Shown here: positions 15,495-23,022 of the stretch, one piece after another
Numbering within the stretch: the stretch's first letter is position 1
Layout: each line of letters begins with the position of its first letter
Source: Myxococcus sp.
Lineage (GTDB): Bacteria; Myxococcota; Myxococcia; Myxococcales; Myxococcaceae
Direction of reading: 5' to 3'
NCBI GenBank assembly: GCA_014879945.1
Contig: JACSRE010000408.1
Location: 1-39,244 of the forward strand
DNA length: 39,244 nucleotides
Position numbers and translations under genes: made by a program
Notes under the pieces: model-generated
Told to the model about the DNA's origin: nothing
Databases searched by the model: none
What the model saw: the letters and a program-made list of their open reading frames with translations, nothing else

Positions 15495-17195
15495 GTGGCC
15501 TTCCACCTCAAGGTCTCCCAGGGCGCCGCCGCTGGCGAGGAATACTCCTTCACCGACGAAGCGCGCCTCGGCCGCACCGCCGACAACGACGTCGTCGTCA
15601 AAGACCAGGCCGCCTCGCGCAGCCACGCGCGCGTCTTCGAGAAGGGCGGGCGCTACTTCGTCGAAGATCTCGGCAGCGCCAACGGCACCCGGCTGAACAA
15701 GGGCGTGGTGAAGCAGGCGAAGGAGCTCAAGGACGGCGACTCGATCATCATCGGCGACACCGTCTTCACCTTCGAGCTCAACCTCGACCAGACGCTGGCT
15801 CCGGCGCCGTCGTCGACGATGGATGACGCGGCCGCCGACGAGAGCGACCCGAACGCGACCAGGCCGCCGGTTCGGCCCCAAAGCAAGCCGGTGAGCAAGG
15901 TCGCCAGCAGGCCCGACGCCACCAACGCCGACGAAGACGAGCCGATCGAAGACCCAGCCGACACCGGAGGAGAGCCCGACTCCACCGGCGACGACGAGGC
16001 CGCCGACGACGAGCCCCCCGACGAAGAGGCCGACTCGACCCTGTTCGTGGACGTGCCCGGGCCCCGGGCCCTCGCGCAGCGCCCTCCTGCCCGTGGCGCG
16101 GTCCCCCGCGGCAACGGCGCCGAGCGGCCCTCGCGCTCCCTCGAGCGCCCGTCACGCGCGCGCGCCATCGCGAGGGCTGAAGGCGCCGACGCCGAGGCGG
16201 TCGAGCTCACCGCTGCTGATCGCGCCCGCATGCGCCGGCAGCTGGCCCAGTCGACCGGCGGCCGGGTGCAGCTGCTGTGGCAAGACCTGCCCAGAGGCGC
16301 CCGCGCGCTGCTGGCCGTCTTCGGAACGCTGCTGCTGGTGGGCACCATCGGGCTGGCGGGCTTCGTGGCGTGGCCCCGCGCGCGGGTGAATCGGCCCGAG
16401 CCCAGGAGCCTGCCGGCCGACGGCTCGCTCATCGAAGACAGCTTCGGCGTGGGGCAGGTCACCTTCACCACCAGCGACCAGAAGGCCTTCACCTTCGCGT
16501 CGATGTCGCCGACCCGCATCGTCGGGGTGTTGCACTACCAGGCCGCCAACATCTCGGCCGACGAGGTGACCATCAACCTCAACGGCCAGGACCTCGGCAC
16601 GGTGCCCCCCGACAACCTCGACGTCGAGTCGCGCGAGGTCGAGATGGTGCTGCCCGCCGCGACCCTCAAGCCGCGCGACGAGAACCTCATCGTCTTCGAC
16701 AACACCCGCAACCCGCCGGGCAACGAGGAGTGGAAGATCTGGAACCTGTGGGTCGAGATCATTCCCGTGCCCGAGATGTCGACCGAAGAGGCGCGCCGGC
16801 GCGCCCAGGGCGAGATCGACAAGGCCACCAAGGACTGGGAGCTGCGCGAGGTCGGCGCCGCCAACCTCTTCCGCGCGTGGAAGACGTACCGCGAAGCGTG
16901 GCTGCTCCTGGAAGCGACCCCCGACGCCCCGCCCGAGCTCATCACCCTCTCGCGCACCCGCATGAAGGAGCTCCGCCCCGAGCTCGACCGCAAGTGCAAC
17001 GCGATGATCGTGAAGTTCAAGTCGATCGTGAACACCCGCCCCGACGCGTTCGCCGAGGGCCGGCAGGTGCTCGAGAACATTCCCGAGCACTTCCCGACCC
17101 GTGAGCACCCCTGCTTCAACTTCTCGCGGTCGCTCCTGCGCACCATGGACGGCTTCGATGACTTCGAAGCCGCCGGCGCGCCGCCCACCGAGTGA
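15495..17195 (+). CDS. Membrane-anchored FHA-domain protein
   Basis: The 566-residue protein has an N-terminal FHA domain that should bind phosphothreonine: LGRTADNDVVV (25-35), SRSHARVF (41-48) and SANGTRL (61-67) are canonical. Then comes a long acidic, Pro/Asp/Glu-rich disordered linker (about 105-250). A single membrane helix follows at about 270-292 (LLAVFGTLLLVGTIGLAGFVAW). The remaining 270 residues are outside the cytoplasm, with a beta-rich region then a helical region that includes WNLWVEIIPVPEMSTEEA. The start is GTG at 15495, because the FHA fold begins immediately; upstream in-frame ATGs overlap the esterase gene. A TTGACC lies at 15460. It precedes the Tad-like cluster by 164 bases and may tie it to Ser/Thr kinase signalling. 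Confidence 0.85.
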   Translation: MAFHLKVSQGAAAGEEYSFTDEARLGRTADNDVVVKDQAASRSHARVFEKGGRYFVEDLGSANGTRLNKGVVKQAKELKDGDSIIIGDTVFTFELNLDQTLAPAPSSTMDDAAADESDPNATRPPVRPQSKPVSKVASRPDATNADEDEPIEDPADTGGEPDSTGDDEAADDEPPDEEADSTLFVDVPGPRALAQRPPARGAVPRGNGAERPSRSLERPSRARAIARAEGADAEAVELTAADRARMRRQLAQSTGGRVQLLWQDLPRGARALLAVFGTLLLVGTIGLAGFVAWPRARVNRPEPRSLPADGSLIEDSFGVGQVTFTTSDQKAFTFASMSPTRIVGVLHYQAANISADEVTINLNGQDLGTVPPDNLDVESREVEMVLPAATLKPRDENLIVFDNTRNPPGNEEWKIWNLWVEIIPVPEMSTEEARRRAQGEIDKATKDWELREVGAANLFRAWKTYREAWLLLEATPDAPPELITLSRTRMKELRPELDRKCNAMIVKFKSIVNTRPDAFAEGRQVLENIPEHFPTREHPCFNFSRSLLRTMDGFDDFEAAGAPPTE

Positions 17196-17359
17196 GCGCG
17201 TAAGCCCCCGTTCTTCCTGATTGGCTTCCCCGGTCCACCTGACGGATGGCGGGGTTGCGGGGCTGCTCCGACAATGCCCTCATGAACGCTCGATCCGCTC
17301 TCATCGGTCAGGTGGCCGCGCCGCTCGCCCTGGAGGGAACGAAGGGCGAGACTCGGCTG

Positions 17360-18241
17360 ATGCGACGCGCGCGACGTGCCCGGGGTCAGGTGGTGGTCGA
17401 GACGGCCATCGTGATGCCGGTGTTCGTGTTCTTGATCCTGGGCCTCTTGCAGCTCGGCCTCATGCACCACGCCCGGGTGATGGCGAAGTACGCGGCCTAC
17501 AAGGCCGTGCGCGCCGGCTCGGTGAACCGCGGCGAGAGAGACGTGATGGAGAAGGCCGCCCTCGCGGTGCTGCTCCCCGTCACCGGGCGCGACAGCACCA
17601 CCGGCGCTCCCTACAAGACCGACAGCACGGGCGCCTACAACAACGCCTGGAACAACATGAAGAACAACAGCCAGGGCGGGGGCATCAAGTTCGTCGAGGT
17701 CAACATCTGCAACCCCAAGCGCAGCCAGATCGCGCAGGCCGGCAACTTCGACGACGCGCGCGACGCGATGGGCCAGAGCTCGGCGGCGGCGCCGTTGCCG
17801 GCCGACCCCAACGACCCTGCACCGCCGCCGGCCCCCGCGATTCCCCAGCCGGGCGTGGGCAGCGCGCCAAACCTCGGGTGGCAGGGCTTCAACTCCACCA
17901 AGCTCCAGATTCAGGTGACGCTCTTCTACCGAATGTACATCCCCTTCGCGAACTGGATGGTCTGGCGCCTGGCGGTGGGAGAAGAGACGGGCTCGCCCAA
18001 GAAGATGCGCTGGCTCGGCTGGAAGAAAGACCCGAACAACCCCACCGCCCAGACCCTCAAGCAGCGGCTGATGGGGCTGGCCAACCAGAAGAAGTACGTG
18101 ATGCCGATTCGCGCGAGCTACTCGATGCGCATGCAGTCGAACTTCAGCCGAAACGCCCACGCCGCGCTGCCCAACGGCGGCTCGGGCACCAACACCGGCA
18201 GGGGCGACACCCAGTGCCGTATTCCCTGGGCCACCAAGTAG
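17360..18241 (+). CDS. TadE-like pilus-assembly protein
   Basis: The 293-residue protein begins MRRARRARGQVVVETAIVMP. The basic head, Gly9, then Glu14 at +5 of the predicted cleavage site, and a hydrophobic helix (IVMPVFVFLILGLLQLGL) are the signature of TadE-type pseudopilins processed by a TadV-like peptidase. The outside part contains a Pro-rich loop (PADPNDPAPPPAPA) and a WMVWRLAVGEE segment. Earlier in-frame ATGs exist at 17246 and 17282; they would add a non-pilin leader, so I prefer 17360. It is followed by two further genes with similar heads on the same strand, twelve bases to the next, so this is an operon. Substrate and assembly role are inferred from family. Confidence 0.82.
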   Translation: MRRARRARGQVVVETAIVMPVFVFLILGLLQLGLMHHARVMAKYAAYKAVRAGSVNRGERDVMEKAALAVLLPVTGRDSTTGAPYKTDSTGAYNNAWNNMKNNSQGGGIKFVEVNICNPKRSQIAQAGNFDDARDAMGQSSAAAPLPADPNDPAPPPAPAIPQPGVGSAPNLGWQGFNSTKLQIQVTLFYRMYIPFANWMVWRLAVGEETGSPKKMRWLGWKKDPNNPTAQTLKQRLMGLANQKKYVMPIRASYSMRMQSNFSRNAHAALPNGGSGTNTGRGDTQCRIPWATK

Positions 18242-18253
18242 CGCGGAGCCACC

Positions 18254-19816
18254 ATGAACTCGACCAAGACCCTCGCTTCGCGTCGCCGCCGTGGCCAGAC
18301 CATGGTGCTCGCCGTCGTCACCATGCTGGTGCTGGCGCTGATGATGGTGATCGGCTTCAACATCGCCCACACCGCCCATGAGCGCATTCGGGTGCAGCAG
18401 GCGGCCGACGCGCAGGCCTTCAGCGTCGCGGTGCTGCAGGCCCGCGCGATGAACGTCAACGCGGTGCTCAACCGCACCATCGCCGCCCTCACCGTCGCCC
18501 AGATGTCGCTCCACGCGTGGAACACCATCGCCACGCACGAGGTCGACATGCTCAACGCGGGCTTCTTCAGCTTCCTCGGCGTCTCGGCGTGGGAGGCCGG
18601 CAAGGCCAAGTGCTCGAAGTGGACGCCGTGGCACTGCTGGGACGCCATCGAGGCGCTGCTCATCGCCTTCGATTACCTGGGCGAGAAGGGCGACTACGAG
18701 GACAAGCTCGAGAGCAAGGAGCAGCAGTTCAACGAGGCCGTCAAGGCGCTCTACGACGCCAAGAAGTCGCTCTACGATCAGGAGCTCAACCTGGTGAACC
18801 AGATCAAGGGCGAGATCAACGGCGGGAGCATCTTGAAGGACATGCTCAAGAAGACCGCGCCTCAGGCGAAGTACGCCACCGGGGTGGACAGCGTGAACGT
18901 GAACAACTTCCTCTGCACGCTCGACGGGCCCGACGATGTCGGCGCCTGCAGCGGCTCCGAGCCCCTGGTGTTCCAGCGCGCGCGGCCCCCGCCGTCGGAG
19001 CGGTCGAGGTCGATGGAGAACGCGGCCAACGCGGCGCGAGGCCTCTTCAACAAGACCGGCGGCGGTGGGGCGACGCTCGACCACGCCGACTTCAAGGGCC
19101 AGTCGCCGTTCAGCGTGCGCAACCCGCCCAAGATGATGGACATCCAGAGCTCGGGCACCTACCAGGCCACCTACATCCCCGGCGCCTTCGCCTCGCGGGT
19201 CGGTGACAGCGAGTTCAGCAAGAGCTCCGACAACGGAGAGCTCGCGCTCAACGTGGGCTCGGCGACGGGCTTCGGCTTCGTCAACGTGCGGTGGCGCCAT
19301 GGCCGCGGCGCGTGGTTCCTCGGGTCGAGCGTCTTCTCGTCGCAGGGCGGCGGCGAGCACACCGGCGCGGTCGGCGACAACCACTCCGAGTTCAAGACCA
19401 TCGCGAACATCACCGGCGAGGCCACCTTCATCAGCTTCAACGGCCACACCAACCCCACCGCTGACAACGACTGGGGCCAGCCCAACGCCTACGGCGCCGT
19501 CACCCAGGACCTGCGGCTGCTCCAGAAGGGCGGCAAGGGCGCGTTCGAGGTGAACAAGACCGGCACCATCAACATTCGCATCGGCCAGGAGCAGCGGAAG
19601 ATCACCCTCGTCTCGCAGAACGAGGGCGTCGCGGTCGGCAAGGCCAAGGCCTACTTCCATCAGCTGGGCGCCGACTGGAAGCTGCCTCCCAACGGCTTCG
19701 ACCCGTTCTGGCGCGCCAAGCTGCACCCCTTCAAGCGCGATGAGCTGCGCCAGGTGCTGAACCTCGCAGGTGACCCGAACGCCAACGTGCAGGGCCCGGT
19801 CGAAGGAGTGGAGTGA
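18254..19816 (+). CDS. TadG-like protein (Tad-domain N-terminus)
   Basis: The 520-residue protein starts MNSTKTLASRRRRGQTMVLA, a basic head with Gly14-Gln15 and then a long membrane helix (VVTMLVLALMMVIGFNIAHTA). The residue at +5 is Leu, not Glu, which fits TadG-like proteins, which are not processed, rather than TadE. The segment after the helix (RVQQAADAQAFSVAVLQARAMN) is typical of the Tad domain (PF13400). The large extracytoplasmic part has a coiled helical region (LESKEQQFNEAVKALYDAKKS) and a glycine-rich, beta-like C-terminal half. It ends three bases before the next gene. It probably anchors or caps a surface appendage. Confidence 0.8.
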   Translation: MNSTKTLASRRRRGQTMVLAVVTMLVLALMMVIGFNIAHTAHERIRVQQAADAQAFSVAVLQARAMNVNAVLNRTIAALTVAQMSLHAWNTIATHEVDMLNAGFFSFLGVSAWEAGKAKCSKWTPWHCWDAIEALLIAFDYLGEKGDYEDKLESKEQQFNEAVKALYDAKKSLYDQELNLVNQIKGEINGGSILKDMLKKTAPQAKYATGVDSVNVNNFLCTLDGPDDVGACSGSEPLVFQRARPPPSERSRSMENAANAARGLFNKTGGGGATLDHADFKGQSPFSVRNPPKMMDIQSSGTYQATYIPGAFASRVGDSEFSKSSDNGELALNVGSATGFGFVNVRWRHGRGAWFLGSSVFSSQGGGEHTGAVGDNHSEFKTIANITGEATFISFNGHTNPTADNDWGQPNAYGAVTQDLRLLQKGGKGAFEVNKTGTINIRIGQEQRKITLVSQNEGVAVGKAKAYFHQLGADWKLPPNGFDPFWRAKLHPFKRDELRQVLNLAGDPNANVQGPVEGVE

Positions 19817-19818
19817 TC

Positions 19819-20883
19819 ATGAAAGCGCTCAAGCAACGCCGCGGTGCCGCGTCCGTCGAGCTGGCCGTCTCGATGATCTTCCTGGTGCCGCTGATCATGT
19901 ACATGATCTTCCTGCAGGACATGCTGATCATGAAGATGAACGGCCAGGAGGCCGCCGTTCAGGCCTCGTGGGACTACGCGGTGCTCGACTACGGCAGCAA
20001 GGTCGACAGCTACATCGTCGGCCGCATGTCGCGCCTGACGTACTGCGATCACTCGGCGGCGTACGACTCGTACGATCAGCCCTACGACTGCAACGACGAC
20101 ACCCACCACAAGGCCATGACGGCGCACGAGTGTTGGATCGGCACCGACCCGGCCGCGTACGGCGGTCAGGTGCGCTGCAGCGTCAGCGAGCAGCTCAGCC
20201 CGAGCGGCGCGGCCACCAGCGCGGTGGCGAACTTCGGCCAGGGCGGCGTCGTCAACTGCAACTCGCGCCTGGGCATCATGAACTACTACCTGCCCAACAG
20301 CTTCTTGAACAACTTCCGTGGCGGCAAAGGCTTCACCGTCAACACCGACGCCAGCGGCACGGCCAAGAAGAAGATGGACTCGCGCTGGGCCGTCGGCAAC
20401 GGCGCGGCCTCGGCGCAGGACAAGGCGCACGACGACCGCACCCAGGCGACGCCCAACGGTGAGACCTCCCTGGGCTCCAACTACTGGCGGCTGGCGCGCA
20501 CCGAGCACGCCATGCTCGTCGACCCCTGGGCCCTGGGGCTCTCGGGCGGCACCGACCCGATCGGCGGCATCAACCCCGACATGCCCTCGGGCCCCAACCT
20601 CACCAACCCGCTCTACGCGCGCATCAGGGCCGCCTACGGCACCGCCAGCGGGGCCACCGACAAGGCCGAGCAGTGGAACAAAGACATCGAGAGCGCCGGC
20701 ATGATCAAGGGCAACTCGCGCCAGGACGTCGTCGGCGACAACCTCACCACCGCCGCCGCGGCCTTCGAGCCCAACAACGCCCAGCAGGAGTTCAGCAACC
20801 ACTGGGCCGCGCAGTGGAGCGACTCGCGCATTCAGGCCACCAACAACTCTCGCCAGAACGGTTACTTCGGTCTCGCGCAGTGA
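19819..20883 (+). CDS. Second TadE-like pseudopilin
   Basis: The 354-residue protein begins MKALKQRRGAASVELAVSMI. Gly9 followed by Glu14 at +5 and a hydrophobic helix make this a TadE-type pseudopilin. The outer part has several cysteines (TYCDHS, YDCNDD, HECWIG, RCSVSE, VNCNSR), so disulfides are likely. It has a tyrosine/aspartate-rich patch and a Gln/Asn-rich C-terminus. I use the ATG at 19819 with a GGAG about five bases upstream; a GTG at 19813 overlapping the previous stop would add two residues. The next gene starts inside its stop codon (GTGA), so they are coupled. Confidence 0.8.
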   Translation: MKALKQRRGAASVELAVSMIFLVPLIMYMIFLQDMLIMKMNGQEAAVQASWDYAVLDYGSKVDSYIVGRMSRLTYCDHSAAYDSYDQPYDCNDDTHHKAMTAHECWIGTDPAAYGGQVRCSVSEQLSPSGAATSAVANFGQGGVVNCNSRLGIMNYYLPNSFLNNFRGGKGFTVNTDASGTAKKKMDSRWAVGNGAASAQDKAHDDRTQATPNGETSLGSNYWRLARTEHAMLVDPWALGLSGGTDPIGGINPDMPSGPNLTNPLYARIRAAYGTASGATDKAEQWNKDIESAGMIKGNSRQDVVGDNLTTAAAAFEPNNAQQEFSNHWAAQWSDSRIQATNNSRQNGYFGLAQ

Positions 20884-21764
20884 AGAGGCGGTCGGTCAGC
20901 GTCGCCGGCCTGTTGTTGATCGCGGCGGTGCTGGGCGTGGCGATGGGCGCGGTGATGGGCAGCCGCCCAGGCGCAGAAGAGGACGAGGCCGAGGCCATGT
21001 TCGCCGCAGCGGAAGCCAGGGCCGAGAAGCTGTTGCCGATGGGCGCGCCCATGAACGGCACGCCGCGCGACGGGGTCGACCCGATGTCGGCAGACCCCCG
21101 TTCCCTGCGAGGCATTCCTCCGTACCCCGGCGCCCAGCCGCGCAGGCTCTCTGACGTCAGCCAGGTGCTGGGCATGCCGCTGATGGCGTCGTGGTTCGCC
21201 ACGCGCGACCAGCCCGAGCAGATCATCTCGCACTACGAGTACACCTACCTCGACGCCGGCATCCCCATCGTCAGCCACATGTTCAGCCGCGACCTGGGCT
21301 ACGTCGCCTGGCTCGAAGAAGAGCGGGTGGACGGCGGCCTGGCCGAGGGCATCGTGCACATGGTCTCGGTGATCAAGAACACGCCCACCTCCACCGAGAC
21401 GATCGTGCTGCTGTCGGCCTCGCGGCCCCAGCGCCTGCTCGATGGCAACCGCAACCTGCCGGCGGGCCTGGTGTTGCCCACCGAAGCGCGGCCGCCTCAG
21501 GTGGTGCAGATGGCCATGGAGGGCAAGACGCGCAGCATCATCACCACCGGCCGCCGCGGCGAGCTCGAGGGCACCGTCGACGAGATCGTCACGCTCATGC
21601 GCAAAGACGGCTGGGCCGTCGAGAGCCTGATGGGCTCACCCACCAGCCGCTCCTTCATCGGGCGAAAGGGCGGCCTGTCGCAGTCGGTGTCGGCCACCGT
21701 GGCCGAGGGCGCGGGCGAGGTGAGCCTCATGTACAGTCTGGAACAGGAAAGGAAGGCTCCATGA
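20880..21764 (+). CDS. Membrane-anchored protein with a duplicated domain
   Basis: The 294-residue protein starts at a GTG that overlaps the previous stop and has an N-terminal membrane helix (SVAGLLLIAAVLGVAMGAV). I recognise no named family. The rest contains what looks like two copies of a small alpha/beta unit: a helix ending in a hydrophobic strand, then a basic strand, then another strand. Compare GYVAWLEEERVDGG with FIGRKGGLSQSVSA, each followed by a V-rich strand (IVHMVSVI and VSLMYS). A Pro/Gly linker (IPPYPGAQPRR) follows the anchor. Its position inside the Tad-like operon suggests a role in assembling or gating the surface structure. It overlaps the next gene by four bases (ATGA). 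Confidence 0.7.
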   Translation: MKRRSVSVAGLLLIAAVLGVAMGAVMGSRPGAEEDEAEAMFAAAEARAEKLLPMGAPMNGTPRDGVDPMSADPRSLRGIPPYPGAQPRRLSDVSQVLGMPLMASWFATRDQPEQIISHYEYTYLDAGIPIVSHMFSRDLGYVAWLEEERVDGGLAEGIVHMVSVIKNTPTSTETIVLLSASRPQRLLDGNRNLPAGLVLPTEARPPQVVQMAMEGKTRSIITTGRRGELEGTVDEIVTLMRKDGWAVESLMGSPTSRSFIGRKGGLSQSVSATVAEGAGEVSLMYSLEQERKAP

Positions 21765-22009
21765 AGTGGCTCCTGACGCTGACTACGGTGCTGCTGGCGA
21801 CCCCGTCGCTGGCCGGCCGCGCCGACTGCTCGCGCAACTGCGCGACCGCCCTCAAGAACTTCGAGAAGCAGTGCAAAGAGACCGCGGGCAACGACGCCGA
21901 CAGCAAGGCTGGCTGCGACATGGTGTCGAAGAAGTTCGAGTCGCAGTGCAAGCAGGCGTGCGCGTCGGGCCAGAAGCCCAAGAAGCCCACCAACACCAAC
22001 AGCTTCTGA
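21761..22009 (+). CDS. Small secreted six-cysteine protein
   Basis: The 82-residue protein has a clear signal peptide, MKWLLTLTTVLLATPSLA, with cleavage after SLA. The mature part of about 64 residues contains six cysteines (DCSRNC, QCKE, GCDM, QCKQAC), an even number that could make three disulfides, and then a lysine/proline tail. The ribosome site GGAAGG lies five bases before the start, one of the best in the region. It overlaps the previous gene and is followed after twelve bases by the Flp-like gene, so it is translated with the cluster. The function is unknown; small helical disulfide-rich proteins of this kind may be adaptor or cap subunits. Confidence 0.75.
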   Translation: MKWLLTLTTVLLATPSLAGRADCSRNCATALKNFEKQCKETAGNDADSKAGCDMVSKKFESQCKQACASGQKPKKPTNTNSF

Positions 22010-22021
22010 CGAGGACTTGCC

Positions 22022-22243
22022 ATGACGACCCCCAACCAGAAGCGCCTCCTCGCCTCACTCAGGCAGGCTCGCCGCCGGCTCGCGCGCGGCCAGTCGATGG
22101 TGGAGTACAGCATCGTCAGCCACGCCATTCTGCTGCTGGGCGCGGGCGCCGCGATGGGCATCTCGCAGTACCTGCGGCTCTTCGACGCCCTCGATGTGTA
22201 CCTGCGCAGCGTCTACACGGTGCTGGCGATGGGCGCCGTCTGA
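22022..22243 (+). CDS. Flp-like prepilin
   Basis: The 73-residue protein has a basic leader (LRQARRRLARG) and then GQSMVEYSIVSHAILLLGAG. Gly23 followed by Glu28-Tyr29 fits the Flp signature (Gly, four residues, Glu-Tyr) cut by TadV/prepilin peptidases. The mature chain would be 50 residues, mostly a single hydrophobic helix, the size of Flp pilins. It therefore could be the major subunit of a Tad-type pilus or pseudopilus, with the TadE and TadG proteins upstream as minor parts. It sits at the end of the coupled gene set. An alternative is another small TadE-like protein. Confidence 0.72.
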   Translation: MTTPNQKRLLASLRQARRRLARGQSMVEYSIVSHAILLLGAGAAMGISQYLRLFDALDVYLRSVYTVLAMGAV

Positions 22244-22292
22244 CGGCGTCGGCACTCGTTGCGCTGGCACCCACTTCGGCTATGCGTGCCGA

Positions 22293-22994
22293 ATGGAACA
22301 AGCGGCGCCCAAGCAGCGGTCTCCCTGGCTCTACGTCCTCCTCGGCTGCGGCGGCTTCGCGGCGCTGACCTGCCTGGGCGTCGCCATCTTCTTCGGGGTG
22401 GTGGTGAAGAAGGGCAGCGACATGGTGGCTGGCGTCACCGACCCCGAGGTGCGCGAGCAGAACGCCCGCAAGATGCTGGGTGAGCTCCCCGAGGGGTACA
22501 GCGTCGCCATGTCGATGAGCGTGTTCGGCATGGTCGACACCGCGCTGCTGACCGACCGCCCGATGCTCCCCGACGGCGGGTTCGAGGTGGGCGACCACCT
22601 CTTCACCTACGTGCGGGTGATGGCGAACGAAGAGAACAAGCGCACCAAGGCGTTCTTCGTCTCTGGCGAGGGCGACGTGAACCACCTGCGCAGCAACGGC
22701 GTGAACATCGACGCGCGCGACGTCATCAAGCGGGGCAACCTCACCGTCGACGGCCGCAAGGTCTACTACGTGGCCGCGCGAGGCCAGTTCGGAACCGGAC
22801 CGCAGGCGAACGAAGACGGCCTCAACGCCTCGGTGCTCTTCGACTGCCAGGGCGACCAGCTCCACGTCGGCGTGTGGTCGATGCGCGACCCGGCGCCGCA
22901 GAAGGCGGCAGGCGAGCTCGACCTGACCGGCACCGTGGCCGACGAGTCCGAGCTGGCGAAGTTCCTCAAGCCGATGAACCCCTGCGGGCGCTAG
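22293..22994 (+). CDS. Hypothetical membrane-anchored protein
   Basis: The 233-residue protein has a short cytoplasmic head and one membrane helix at about 13-38 (LYVLLGCGGFAALTCLGVAIFF). The soluble domain of about 190 residues outside includes EGYSVAMSMSVFGMVDTALL, a strand-rich core (VYYVAARGQFG, ASVLFDCQGDQLHVGVWSM) and a KFLKPMNPCGR end. Two cysteines in this domain may pair. I recognise no family. It follows the Flp-like gene by 49 bases on the same strand; the start ATG at 22293 gives a natural membrane-anchor N-terminus. Its role is probably envelope-related. Confidence 0.7.
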   Translation: MEQAAPKQRSPWLYVLLGCGGFAALTCLGVAIFFGVVVKKGSDMVAGVTDPEVREQNARKMLGELPEGYSVAMSMSVFGMVDTALLTDRPMLPDGGFEVGDHLFTYVRVMANEENKRTKAFFVSGEGDVNHLRSNGVNIDARDVIKRGNLTVDGRKVYYVAARGQFGTGPQANEDGLNASVLFDCQGDQLHVGVWSMRDPAPQKAAGELDLTGTVADESELAKFLKPMNPCGR

Positions 22995-23022
22995 CCTCCA
23001 CGGCTTTCCTCGGGGGGAACCG

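Noticed and set aside
16535-19726. A 1063-residue minus-strand open frame across the FHA and Tad-like genes.
   Set aside because: Composition is dominated by Val, Gly, Arg, Leu and His as in antisense shadows; the plus-strand genes are supported by domains and coupled starts.
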